DNA of 11,226 bases from Cyanobacteria bacterium UBA4641 (GCA_002405805.1 DHMN01000018.1:1-11226); one strand, 5' to 3'; numbered from the stretch's first letter, positions 1 through 6,971 are shown. Translations and numbers: made by a program. Notes: generated by a model from the letters alone, not told the origin.

Positions 1-26
1 CAAAAACACAATCGGATTTTAAACAA

Positions 27-84
27 AACCCACCCACCTTCCACCACCTCTATTGCTATGTGGAGTGTGGTGCTGGGTAGGGTT
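27..84. repeat. Long imperfect hairpin, C-rich left arm and G-rich right arm
   Basis: AACCC at 27-31 pairs with GGGTT at 80-84. ACCCA at 32-36 pairs with TGGGT at 74-78, leaving A79 bulged, and CCAC at 41-44 pairs with GTGG at 67-70. A short T-tract follows at 92-96, so it could end transcription coming from the left. It could instead be a structured element end. No gene upstream is visible to decide. Confidence 0.35.
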
Positions 85-144
85 AATAATTTTTCTCAAC
101 GACTAAAAACAAGTACGTTTTTATATTTCTGACCAAAATAATTT

Positions 145-263
145 TCCGGTAGTTTTCTTTGAGAAATGAACTTATTTATCCTTTTTAAGGTCAAAAAACA
201 AACTGTTAAAAATTAGAATTTAGGTATTTTCTTTTCATCTTTTGAAAATAAAAAATTACCGGA
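145..263. repeat. Spaced inverted repeat with TCCGGTA core
   Basis: TCCGGTA at 145-151 is the exact reverse complement of TACCGGA at 257-263. The arms continue inward as TTTT (153-156) against AAAA (252-255), with one G/T position between. The spacer of about 95 bases is AT-rich and non-coding. It may be a pair of binding sites for one protein. Function unknown. Confidence 0.35.
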
Positions 264-299
264 GGGAAAACTAGCCTAACGAAGTTTAAACCAACTTTA

Positions 300-343
300 T
301 GGCAATATTGTGGCAAAATTCTGGCATTATTGTGGAATATTAC
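300..343 (+). repeat. Four tandem 11-bp repeats (iteron-like)
   Basis: Four consecutive 11-base units begin with TGG: TGGCAATATTG (300-310), TGGCAAAATTC (311-321), TGGCATTATTG (322-332) and a weaker TGGAATATTAC (333-343). The 11-bp period puts each unit on the same helix face, as expected for cooperative binding by a replication initiator, an integrase arm domain or an excisionase. TGGCAAT recurs next to the integrase at 6605-6611. Confidence 0.55.
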
Positions 344-417
344 TAAAAGTTCAAAATCTTAACCTAACAAAATCTTTATCCTGTTACTATAACAAAATGT
401 CCGCAGAGAGGCCGCTG

Positions 418-495
418 ACACGAGTTTGCAGGTGTGTTCAAGTGTATTAGCATAACTTTCTACAATTAGAGCTCTAATTTTCTTAAAACTCGTGT
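418..495. promoter_or_regulatory. Nested inverted repeats with a 16-bp palindrome upstream of RhuM gene
   Basis: ACACGAGTTT (418-427) is perfectly inverted as AAACTCGTGT (486-495). Between them lies the perfect palindrome AATTAGAGCTCTAATT (464-479). The set lies upstream of the candidate -10 box at 563-568, which suits an operator array or a structured upstream element. The partner protein is unknown; a dimeric HTH repressor encoded elsewhere on the element would fit. Confidence 0.45.
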
Positions 496-562
496 GAGTA
501 GGGACAAAATATACCTCTTAAACAAAAAGGTATCCTCATGTATAAAAACGAATATCTTGTTA

Positions 563-568
563 TATAAT
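563..568 (+). promoter_or_regulatory. Candidate -10 box for the RhuM gene
   Basis: TATAAT matches the consensus and lies 50 bases before the ATG at 618. The -35 region around 538-545 is poor, so the promoter may need an activator or be weak. A modest GAGGTAA at 600-606 could be the ribosome-binding site, though its spacing to the start is long. Confidence 0.4.
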
Positions 569-617
569 GGACTTAAGTTAATTATTGTATCGCTAAATTT
601 GAGGTAAATGTATAGTA

Positions 618-1628
618 ATGAAAAATGAAATACAATTTTTATTATATTCAACACCAAAAGAACAGGTTTCTGTACAAGCTATTGTTAAAAATGAAACTTT
701 GTGGCTAACACAAAGGTCAATGGCGGAATTATTTGGTTGTTCTACTGATAATATATCATTACACCTTAAAAATATTTTTAATACTAATGAACTTGATAAA
801 GATTCAGTTACCGAGAAAATCTCGGTAACTGCAAACGATGGTAAAAACTACGCAACACAGTTTTATAATCTTGATGCTATTATATCTGTCGGTTATAGGG
901 TTAATTCCTCTAAAGCTACAAAGTTTAGAATGTGGGCAACTAAAATTCTAAAAGAATACATACAAAAAGGTTTTGTATTAGATGACGAAAGGCTTAAACA
1001 AGGGAAAGCAGCTTTTGGTAAAGATTATTTTAAAGAATTATTAGAACGTGTACGTTCAATCAGAGCAAGTGAAAGACGTATTTATCAACAAATTACGGAT
1101 ATATTTGCGGAATGTTCTATTGATTATGATAATAAATCTCAAATAACGAAAGACTTTTATGCTACGGTACAAAACAAATTTCATTACGCTATTACCGGGC
1201 AAACTGCAGCAGAAATTATATACAACAAAGCTGATAGAAATAAAGAGAACATGGGTTTAACAACTTGGAAAAACTCTCCTGAGGGAAGAATTTTAAAATC
1301 AGATACTACTGTTGCTAAAAATTATTTGGAAGAAAAAGAAATCAGACAACTGGAAAGAGCTGTAACGGGTTATTTTGACTATATTGAAGATCTTATAGAA
1401 AGAGAAAATACTTTCACTATGGAAGAATTTGCCAAAAGTGTAAATGAATTTTTAGCATTCAGAAGATATGATATATTACCAGACAACAATAAAGGTAGAA
1501 TCTCAAAGAAGCAAGCAGATGCTAAAGCCGAAACAGAATATATTGAATTTAACAAAACACAAAGAATTGAATCTGATTTCGATAAAGTTGTAAAAGAGAT
1601 AGGGCAAAAAGATTTTTCTCAAAAATAG
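618..1628 (+). CDS. RhuM family protein (virulence RhuM/COG3943 type)
   Basis: This 336-residue protein has the length and signature of the RhuM family, named after a Salmonella pathogenicity island 3 gene. The N-terminal third (about residues 8-115) carries the HTH-like segment WLTQRSMAELFGCSTDNISLHLKN, then DGKNYATQFYNLDAIISVGYRV and the WATKILKEYIQKGF stretch typical of the family. The rest is helical and charged and ends in a lysine-rich tail. The biochemical role of RhuM is not settled; it is common on genomic islands and phages and probably acts on nucleic acid or as a regulator. Here it is the first gene of the element, 384 bases before the replication genes, so it is probably a separate transcription unit and possibly cargo. 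It looks intact. The family call is secure; the function is not. Confidence 0.85.
   Translation: MKNEIQFLLYSTPKEQVSVQAIVKNETLWLTQRSMAELFGCSTDNISLHLKNIFNTNELDKDSVTEKISVTANDGKNYATQFYNLDAIISVGYRVNSSKATKFRMWATKILKEYIQKGFVLDDERLKQGKAAFGKDYFKELLERVRSIRASERRIYQQITDIFAECSIDYDNKSQITKDFYATVQNKFHYAITGQTAAEIIYNKADRNKENMGLTTWKNSPEGRILKSDTTVAKNYLEEKEIRQLERAVTGYFDYIEDLIERENTFTMEEFAKSVNEFLAFRRYDILPDNNKGRISKKQADAKAETEYIEFNKTQRIESDFDKVVKEIGQKDFSQK
805..831. repeat. Perfect 12-bp hairpin inside the RhuM coding region
   Basis: CAGTTACCGAGA (805-816), loop AAA, then TCTCGGTAACTG (820-831): a perfect 12-bp stem within the codons for SVTEKISVT. No T-run follows. It could be an mRNA structure or a protein-binding palindrome, or be constrained by the repeated SVT peptide. 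Confidence 0.6.
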
Positions 1629-1771
1629 AGGAATATGTTCATAAGTATATTCTTCTTGTTTCAAAAGCACATGCTCCTATCTGTATAATCGTTTTAAACC
1701 TCTTTCAAACTTTCTTAGACCGTATAATCTTATATCCATATATTTCTCTATAGGTTTTTTATTTCTAGCTT

Positions 1772-1823
1772 TAAACATTGTTTTCATATCAAGTATCTGA
1801 AAATTACAAGTCAACAATGTTTA
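1772..1823. repeat. 11-bp inverted repeat with 30-base spacer
   Basis: The arms 1772-1782 and 1813-1823 are perfectly complementary. They lie upstream of the replication genes and may be an operator pair or a stem-loop. Confidence 0.4.
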
Positions 1824-1968
1824 TAAGTTGATACAAATTTGCATAAACTCTCTTTTTGTAATGCCTATATTTAGGCAGAATTCTTACGTAATCCATATTT
1901 TATATACCTTAAATATATTGAAATTATATCAACGAATCGATAATAGGTATTTTGCTGAAACAAATTAG

Positions 1969-2006
1969 TATAATTAATTAGAAGGACTTATTAAGGAAAA
2001 GGAGAG
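1969..2006 (+). promoter_or_regulatory. Candidate -10 box and strong ribosome-binding site of the P-loop gene
   Basis: TATAAT at 1969-1974 is a consensus -10 box, but no good -35 lies at the right distance. AAAAGGAGAG at 1998-2006 is a strong Shine-Dalgarno match about 7 bases before the ATG at 2013 and fixes that start. Confidence 0.45.
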
Positions 2007-2012
2007 TATAAT

Positions 2013-3482
2013 ATGACCGAAAGAATTATTAACCAAAACATCGAAATTTCAGTAGAAATGCCAAAACTTATAAGTGAGCTTATCACTTTAGTAAGGAAAA
2101 TTCATCCAAATGTCAACCAAAGGACAATTACAAATATAGTATTAGCTAAAACTGCCCAAATGATAACCGCTAAACGTGTAAAATATAATCTTTTAGAGCA
2201 AAACCTCTACCCTAATCATTATGCCATTGTGTTTATGCCGAGTGGATATGGCAAGGACTTAATTTCTAACGAATTAGATGAGCAGGTTTTTAACAATTTC
2301 CGTCTTTGGTTTAAAGATAAAGAAGAAACTTATATTGAAAAACATAGGAAGGCTGTTGAAGAAGAGGCAAGGAATGAATATCCTCTGGAGAAGCAAAAAT
2401 ATAAACGAAAAAAATATTTTGAAAATGAATTTAGCAAAATAAGAAGACTACCCATTGAAGTTAGTAAGGGAACTCCAGAGGGGCTATTTGCTAATGCTTG
2501 TGCTTTTAAAAAAGCAGGATTTGGCTGTATTATGGTTAAATATAGCGAATTTGGATTATTGCTAAAAAATGCAAAGAATGAAGATGATAAAGTTATTCAG
2601 TCTTTATTCGAATTATATGATGGTAAGTTGAGTTCAAAAAGTATCAAATCCGAAAATAACAGTCCGAATGTTGAAGATGTTCCCTGTAACACTTTATTAT
2701 ATTCAGATCCTTCCCTTTTTGCGAAAGATTTAAAATGTATATTTAATATGCTTATGCAAACTGGATTAGGAAGAAGGGCGACTATATCATATATGCCAGA
2801 ACAAAAACTAACAATCGAAACAAATCCTGATATTGCATACGAAAATAAAGTTAATTTTCTAAAAGAATCAAAAGAAATTGGAGATAAACTCTTTTCAATA
2901 TTTAATCAAATTCAATCTGGTAATAGTTATAAGATAACAGAGGAAACTTACAAGCAGGTTTTCTATCCGTTCAAGGTTCAACTAAATAATTTGGCAAATG
3001 AGGAAGATGACTCATTACTAGAGAGAGAACTCCGTTCACGAGAATTTAAAGCTTTAAAATTATCTTGCTTATTTGCTGTAATCAATCATGTAAATGAGCT
3101 CACTATTAACCCTACAGATATGCGACAAGCTATAGGTGTTGTAAATTTGCTTGGTAATGATTTTAAATCCTTTCTAAATATTAAACCTTCTTATAGAAAA
3201 GATTTATACGAAAGAATTTTTGACTTTTTTAAAGAAAGCATTGGTAAAGAATACTCAATGACAGACTTAAAAAGAAATCATTATAATGTTTTTGGTTGTT
3301 CCCGCAAAACATTTGATAAAGAGTTTGGAGAAATTATAAAATATGTAGCAGAAATTGCTACAGAAAAAGGTTTTCTTTTTAATGAAATTCCAATTAAACC
3401 AAAAGGTACAAAGTATTCATTAACAAAAATGCCCTCTAATAACCTTTCTGACGGAATTTTTGCACTAGAACAGTTAATTTAA
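2013..3482 (+). CDS. DUF3987-like P-loop ATPase, probable replication protein
   Basis: A 489-residue protein with a Walker A-like motif FMPSGYGKD at residues 74-82, in which Asp stands where Ser or Thr is usual after GK. The strand GCIMVKYSEFGLLL (171-184) occupies the Walker B region, and GLGRRATISYMPEQ (251-264) resembles the arginine-bearing segment of DUF3987 proteins. Residues 100-142 form a highly charged helical insertion. Residues about 395-470 look like a winged-helix domain. DUF3987-type proteins occur in phages and mobile elements beside primases and are thought to be helicase-like. The next gene is a primase, which supports a role in opening or loading at the element's origin. I infer this from fold features and context; similarity is distant, and a plain 'hypothetical' label would be defensible. 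Confidence 0.6.
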   Translation: MTERIINQNIEISVEMPKLISELITLVRKIHPNVNQRTITNIVLAKTAQMITAKRVKYNLLEQNLYPNHYAIVFMPSGYGKDLISNELDEQVFNNFRLWFKDKEETYIEKHRKAVEEEARNEYPLEKQKYKRKKYFENEFSKIRRLPIEVSKGTPEGLFANACAFKKAGFGCIMVKYSEFGLLLKNAKNEDDKVIQSLFELYDGKLSSKSIKSENNSPNVEDVPCNTLLYSDPSLFAKDLKCIFNMLMQTGLGRRATISYMPEQKLTIETNPDIAYENKVNFLKESKEIGDKLFSIFNQIQSGNSYKITEETYKQVFYPFKVQLNNLANEEDDSLLERELRSREFKALKLSCLFAVINHVNELTINPTDMRQAIGVVNLLGNDFKSFLNIKPSYRKDLYERIFDFFKESIGKEYSMTDLKRNHYNVFGCSRKTFDKEFGEIIKYVAEIATEKGFLFNEIPIKPKGTKYSLTKMPSNNLSDGIFALEQLI

Positions 3483-3525
3483 TATGCCCAAAATGTCTCA
3501 ATGAACGTATAAGGGATATTCTTGT

Positions 3526-3547
3526 AATTAGGCTATTTGCCCTAATT
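3526..3547 (+). other. Hairpin between the P-loop and primase genes
   Basis: AATTAGG (3526-3532) and CCTAATT (3541-3547) form a perfect 7-bp stem around an 8-base loop, with no T-run after it. It lies 43 bases after the P-loop stop and 40 before the primase start, and may tune translation of the primase or protect the mRNA. Confidence 0.4.
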
Positions 3548-3586
3548 GACAAATATGACAGTAAAAATAAAAAGATAGAAATAAAA

Positions 3587-4498
3587 ATGGAAATCACTTT
3601 AGAAAAAATTGAAGCTTATTTAGGACCAGCTAGAAAACACAGTAGAGACGAATACCAATGGCAATGCCCTTATTGTTTAGATAAACATATGGATAACCTC
3701 AAGTTTAATAAATCCAAAGGGGTATTGTGGTGTTTTGCAAGTGCTGGTGAACATTCAAAGCAGCTTTTAAGAGCTATGTATAAAAATAACCCATTAGAAC
3801 ATTCTAATAAAAGTTTAACAAATCCTATTAAAACTGACAAAAATAAGTCAGGAGATAAAGTTGCTATTTACACTTGTGATAAACAGCAGGAGTTTTTACA
3901 ATATCTCACAACATGCAATGAATCCCTGCTAAATAACAAAGAATTATTAGAGAGGTTTCTAAATATTAGGGGAATAAATGAAAATACAGTTTTGGAATGT
4001 GGGATAGGATTTGATTCCTCGAAAAATTGTTTTGTTCTTCCTACATTTCAATACAGTACAAGTATAAATAATTACCTGATTGGATTTGAATATAGACCAT
4101 CTGATTTTTCTAAAAAAATAACTAGGAGTAAAGGAACTCCAACAGCAATGGCAATGATTAACTGTTTTACACCGAAAACCGAAGTTTTAGCAATTGTAGA
4201 AGGGTATATGGATGGGTATGCTTTATTACAATACCTTACTGAGAAAAAACAAGACAAATTTTATCATATCGTTACTCCATGTAATGGTATTAGCGGATTA
4301 AATACTCATATTAAAGAAATAGAATTTAGCAAGTATAAAGCCTGTTATTTATATGTGGATAATGATGAAGCCGGGAATAATGCAGCTAATGAACTTTTGC
4401 AAAAATATTCCTTCCTTAAAAGAATTTCAATGGATTGTGGATGTAAAGACTTTAATGAACACTATTTAAAATGTATAAAAAAGATACAGACAAAATAG
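3587..4498 (+). CDS. Short DNA primase with CHC2-type zinc finger and Toprim domain
   Basis: This 303-residue protein reads as a compact DnaG-like primase, which would make RNA primers for element replication. The N-terminus has zinc ligands C27-x2-C30, then C49 after the strand VLWCF, with H34 or H56 as the likely fourth ligand. Residues 122-170 (RFLNIRGI...GIGFD...LIGFEYR) match the RNA-polymerase-like core. The Toprim domain has E205 in VEGYMDGYALL, D258 and D260 in YVDNDEAGN, and KD at 287-288. There is no C-terminal helicase-interaction domain, so it is much shorter than chromosomal DnaG (about 600 residues), as in phage and element primases. No good ribosome-binding site precedes the ATG. 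The same frame stays open upstream into the end of the P-loop gene and would encode a CPKC motif, but it has no ATG, GTG or TTG there. Confidence 0.85.
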   Translation: MEITLEKIEAYLGPARKHSRDEYQWQCPYCLDKHMDNLKFNKSKGVLWCFASAGEHSKQLLRAMYKNNPLEHSNKSLTNPIKTDKNKSGDKVAIYTCDKQQEFLQYLTTCNESLLNNKELLERFLNIRGINENTVLECGIGFDSSKNCFVLPTFQYSTSINNYLIGFEYRPSDFSKKITRSKGTPTAMAMINCFTPKTEVLAIVEGYMDGYALLQYLTEKKQDKFYHIVTPCNGISGLNTHIKEIEFSKYKACYLYVDNDEAGNNAANELLQKYSFLKRISMDCGCKDFNEHYLKCIKKIQTK

Positions 4499-4672
4499 AC
4501 AATATAGTCAAAATAAGAAATAGCAAGGAGTTTACAATTTTTATACTTGGACGAATTGGGTATTAACAAGCTAAATTTTATCTTATCACGTGGGGTTTAC
4601 GAATATTCGCATAAAACCTTGACTTTTACGAATAGCGCGTTAGACTATAGATGCTAAAACTCAAGCTGGGAG
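4499..4672 (+). promoter_or_regulatory. Control region of the serine recombinase with TTTACGAATA repeats
   Basis: The decamer TTTACGAATA occurs at 4596-4605 and again at 4625-4634, 29 bases apart. The first copy runs into the palindrome CGAATATTCG (4600-4609). A possible promoter, TTGACT (4619-4624) and TAGACT (4641-4646) with a 16-base spacer, has the second repeat inside its spacer. Small serine recombinases often bind repeated sites next to their own gene, both to recombine and to repress it. The repeats may be recombination subsites or operators. No other feature is supported here. Confidence 0.45.
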
Positions 4673-4678
4673 ATGAAT

Positions 4679-5320
4679 ATGACAAATATTAATTCTAAAA
4701 CATTTGGCTATTGTCGAGTATCTACAACCGACCAAAAAGAAGATAGGCAATTAGAAGCAATGCTGGAACTTGGAATAAACGAACGAGATATTTTTGTGGA
4801 CAAATGTTCCGGTAAAAATTTTGACCGACCACAATACCAAGCTCTAAAAGTCCAACTAAGAGAAGGCGACATTCTTGTAATCAAATCCATAGACAGGTTA
4901 GGACGTAATTACAAACAGATTTGTGAAGAATGGCGTGAGATTACAAGAGAAATTAAAGCTAACATTAAAGTTCTTGATATGCCGGTATTAGATACTACAA
5001 GAACAGAAGGTTTAATTGGGGAAGTGATTTCAGATATTGTGCTACAACTATTAAGCTACGTTGCGGAACAGGAACGTGCTTTTATAAAACAAAGACAAGC
5101 TGAAGGCATCAAACTAGCTAAAGAAAAAGGTAAACGTTTAGGCAAACCTCCAATTGAGTATCCTGAGAATTGGGATAATGTTTACAAAGTCTGGAAATCC
5201 GGTGCCATTACAGCCCGAGAAGCAATGAAACAGTTAAATTTAAAACCAACTTCTTTTTACAAACTGGCTAAATTTTATCAAAACGGAAGGGTTGCTGAAA
5301 AAAATAGTAAAATAATTTAG
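4679..5320 (+). CDS. Small serine recombinase (resolvase/invertase family)
   Basis: About 213 residues, the usual size for resolvases and invertases. Numbered from the upstream ATG at 4673, the catalytic domain has YCRVSTTDQ with R15 and nucleophile S17, and SIDRLGRNY with R75 and R78. A long helix (about 118-150) leads into a C-terminal HTH (about 165-200). All catalytic residues are present. The likely jobs are resolving element multimers or inverting a segment; the tyrosine integrase downstream probably handles integration. I prefer the start at 4679 because the GGGAG Shine-Dalgarno (4668-4672) touches the ATG at 4673 but lies 6 bases from the one at 4679. Repeats upstream suggest self-regulation. 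Confidence 0.9.
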   Translation: MTNINSKTFGYCRVSTTDQKEDRQLEAMLELGINERDIFVDKCSGKNFDRPQYQALKVQLREGDILVIKSIDRLGRNYKQICEEWREITREIKANIKVLDMPVLDTTRTEGLIGEVISDIVLQLLSYVAEQERAFIKQRQAEGIKLAKEKGKRLGKPPIEYPENWDNVYKVWKSGAITAREAMKQLNLKPTSFYKLAKFYQNGRVAEKNSKII

Positions 5321-5369
5321 AGGGACATGTTCTTTCTAAGTATTAGACAAAAGTAAGGAAGAGGTTAAG

Positions 5370-5543
5370 ATGGATAACTTAATTACAATTAAAGAATTAG
5401 CTAAGAATTTAGGAAAACCTGAAAGTACAGTGAGAACTTGGAAGCGTAATGGAATTATTCCTGCAGGTTGTTTTTTCAAAATTGGAGGCAGTGTATTTGT
5501 TCTAGTAAACAAATTTAATGAATGGGTAGCTAGTCAGGTATAA
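5370..5543 (+). CDS. Small HTH protein, excisionase/AlpA-like
   Basis: A 57-residue protein reading MDNLITIKELAKNLGKPEST, then VRTWKRNGIIP, a short beta hairpin (FFKIGGSVFVLV) and a final FNEWVASQV helix. This winged-helix pattern is shared by MerR-like excisionases and AlpA-type regulators, which bind attachment-site arms and direct integrases toward excision, or activate integrase expression. A good Shine-Dalgarno (GGAAGAGG, 5357-5364) precedes the ATG. It sits 49 bases after the serine recombinase and 18 before the integrase, in the same direction, so the two are probably co-transcribed. Excision-factor role is inferred from size, fold and position. Confidence 0.75.
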   Translation: MDNLITIKELAKNLGKPESTVRTWKRNGIIPAGCFFKIGGSVFVLVNKFNEWVASQV

Positions 5544-5561
5544 GGGGAGAGTTTAGCTTAG

Positions 5562-6572
5562 ATGAGTGTAAAAAAGAAAAATGAAAAGTATTACTGCCGC
5601 TTCCAAATCAATGGTGAACGGCACCATTTTTTATGTAATGGTGCCAAATCTATGAAAGAAGCCAAGCTTATTGAAGATGGTTTTAGGTATAAAATTCAAC
5701 AACAACAGAATGGTGTTATCCCCAAGGAGAACAAACAAGTAAAGCTTACTCATTTATTTGATGTTTATGAGAACTATGTGAGTATTAATAAAAAAAGCTA
5801 TAAACACGATTTAGGTCGTTTAAAGATATTCAGAAAATATTTTAAAAACATCAAAACGATAGAGGAAGTAAAACCAGACCATATAGAAAATTTAAAACAA
5901 CAATTACTAAAAGAAGATAAAAGTACCACAACAGTAAACAGATATTTAGAATCTCTTAGTAAGATGTTCAATATTGCTATTGAGAATGGTTGGTTAAATA
6001 AGAATCCTGTAAGTCGTAAAATGAGATTTCCTGAGAAGAATTATGTTGTTCGTTATTTAAAAGATGATGAGGAAGAAAGAATCTTTAAAGTTTGCCCTGA
6101 TTATTTCAAACCATTGTTAATAACCGCACTTAATACGGGATTAAGAAAATCAAATATAAGGTTATTAAAGTGGGAAAATGTGAAGATGGATTATAGGATA
6201 TTGGAGATTACTGAAAACAAAGGTAATAAACATATTAAACTGCCTATCAATGATGAATTATATAATTTATTTTTATCAATTCCTAGAACATCAAGTGAGT
6301 ATGTATTTATCAACCCCCGAACAAAAACAGCTTTTGGGGATGCCGGGATGGAGAAAGAGTGGAATAAAATCAAAGCTAAAGCTGGTATAAGTGATTTAAG
6401 ATTTCATGATTTAAGACATACAGTAGGAACACGTTTAGCACAAAAGGGAGTTCCTGTACCGGTAATAAAAGATATAATGGCACATTCAGATATTAAAACT
6501 ACAATGCGATATGTACACACAGCTGAAGAGCAACTGCAAAAAGCTATGGCAGTTCTTAATTCATATAATTAG
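5562..6572 (+). CDS. Tyrosine-type site-specific integrase
   Basis: An intact 336-residue phage-type integrase that would cut and rejoin DNA between the element and the host attachment site. The N-terminus (residues 1-60) is a short arm-binding-like domain with the pattern KKNEKYYCRFQINGERH. Residues about 62-150 form the SAM-like core-binding domain. The catalytic domain has R195 (TGLRKSN), K220 in the beta hairpin, H282 and R285 (RFHDLRHT), H308 (MAHSDIKTT) and nucleophile Y317 (RYVHT), so the full set is present. GGGGAG (5544-5549) precedes the ATG by about 12 bases. The gene ends 88 bases from tRNA-Tyr and points toward its 3' end, marking that tRNA as the probable attachment site. A shufflon or Xer role is less likely given length and context. 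Confidence 0.93.
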   Translation: MSVKKKNEKYYCRFQINGERHHFLCNGAKSMKEAKLIEDGFRYKIQQQQNGVIPKENKQVKLTHLFDVYENYVSINKKSYKHDLGRLKIFRKYFKNIKTIEEVKPDHIENLKQQLLKEDKSTTTVNRYLESLSKMFNIAIENGWLNKNPVSRKMRFPEKNYVVRYLKDDEEERIFKVCPDYFKPLLITALNTGLRKSNIRLLKWENVKMDYRILEITENKGNKHIKLPINDELYNLFLSIPRTSSEYVFINPRTKTAFGDAGMEKEWNKIKAKAGISDLRFHDLRHTVGTRLAQKGVPVPVIKDIMAHSDIKTTMRYVHTAEEQLQKAMAVLNSYN

Positions 6573-6593
6573 AATTTGTCTTAAAATGGGTAA

Positions 6594-6615
6594 TGGACAC
6601 AGAGTGGCAATTAAT
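6594..6615 (+). repeat. Possible integrase or excisionase arm sites next to tRNA-Tyr
   Basis: TGGACACAGAG (6594-6604) and TGGCAATTAAT (6605-6615) lie in tandem with the same 11-base period and TGG start as the repeats at 300-343. TGGCAAT is identical at both places. Two copies only, so weak alone; the value lies in the match with the other side. Confidence 0.3.
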
Positions 6616-6621
6616 AGAAAT

Positions 6622-6656
6622 AAAAAAACCTGAAACTTAAACAGAATCAAGGTTTT
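6622..6656 (-). terminator. Terminator after tRNA-Tyr
   Basis: Read on the - strand, AAAACCT pairs with AGGTTTT around a loop of about 20 bases that can pair a little further (GA with TC), followed by a run of seven T. It starts within a few bases of the CCA end and would close the tRNA operon. Read on the + strand it may also stop integrase transcripts. Confidence 0.6.
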
Positions 6657-6659
6657 AAA

Positions 6660-6745
<86 letters not shown>

Positions 6746-6783
6746 ATATTCTATTGTCATTTGCTTATCTTAGGCATTAAATA

Positions 6784-6855
<72 letters not shown>

Positions 6856-6971
6856 TTGAGTTTATTACTGAGAGTCAGTGGCAAGTACCTGTTAAGGTTT
6901 TAGCTTTCTTCTGATAAGTCCGCCTTACTTTCGATTGAAAGACTTGCATAAGCTCGTTATTTCAGTAAAAA

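Larger units (their letters stand above)
1..617. other. Non-coding, repeat-rich region upstream of the RhuM gene
   Basis: No convincing gene is present. The stretch is AT-rich, with a pyrimidine-rich, C-rich hairpin at its left end (27-84), a spaced inverted repeat (145-156 and 252-263), four 11-bp tandem repeats (300-343), a GC-richer patch near 400-440, a spaced 10-bp inverted repeat (418-427 and 486-495) and a perfect 16-bp palindrome (464-479). This density of protein-binding-like structure suits an element end, an origin or a control region. The sequence alone does not choose between them. Confidence 0.5.
1629..2012. other. Intergenic region between RhuM and the P-loop gene
   Basis: No supported gene in 384 bases. 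It contains a perfect 11-bp inverted repeat, TAAACATTGTT (1772-1782) and AACAATGTTTA (1813-1823), separated by 30 bases. It also holds a compact hairpin, TGCCTA-TATT-TAGGCA (1862-1877). Just after the RhuM stop, GAATAT and ATATTC could form a weak stem without a clear T-run. The 3' part is the probable promoter region of the replication genes. Confidence 0.5.

Noticed and set aside
27..90. Possible left attachment core matching the tRNA-Tyr 3' end
   Set aside because: The stretch around TGGTGCTGGGTAGGG only loosely resembles TGGTGGGCAGGGG of the tRNA end. It has gaps and no continuation into GGATTCGAA, so it is not a convincing direct repeat.
400..445. GC-richer patch with GTTCAAGT resembling a tRNA T-loop
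   Set aside because: The flanking bases do not form a T-arm or acceptor stem and no cloverleaf can be drawn.
1677..1787. 36-codon basic ORF on the - strand (MKTMFKARNKK...)
   Set aside because: No ribosome-binding site, very short, in AT-rich DNA where such frames arise by chance, and not recognised.
4547..4657. 36-codon ORF starting with TTG before the serine recombinase
   Set aside because: AAGGAG is about 16 bases upstream, too far for a normal start. The region is better explained as promoter and repeat DNA.
4673..4678. ATG at 4673 as the serine recombinase start
   Set aside because: The GGGAG ribosome-binding site touches this ATG. The next in-frame ATG at 4679 has proper spacing, and no conserved residue is lost.
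6856..6971. Additional tRNA between the two threonine tRNAs
   Set aside because: No acceptor stem, anticodon arm or T-loop could be found, only small stems.
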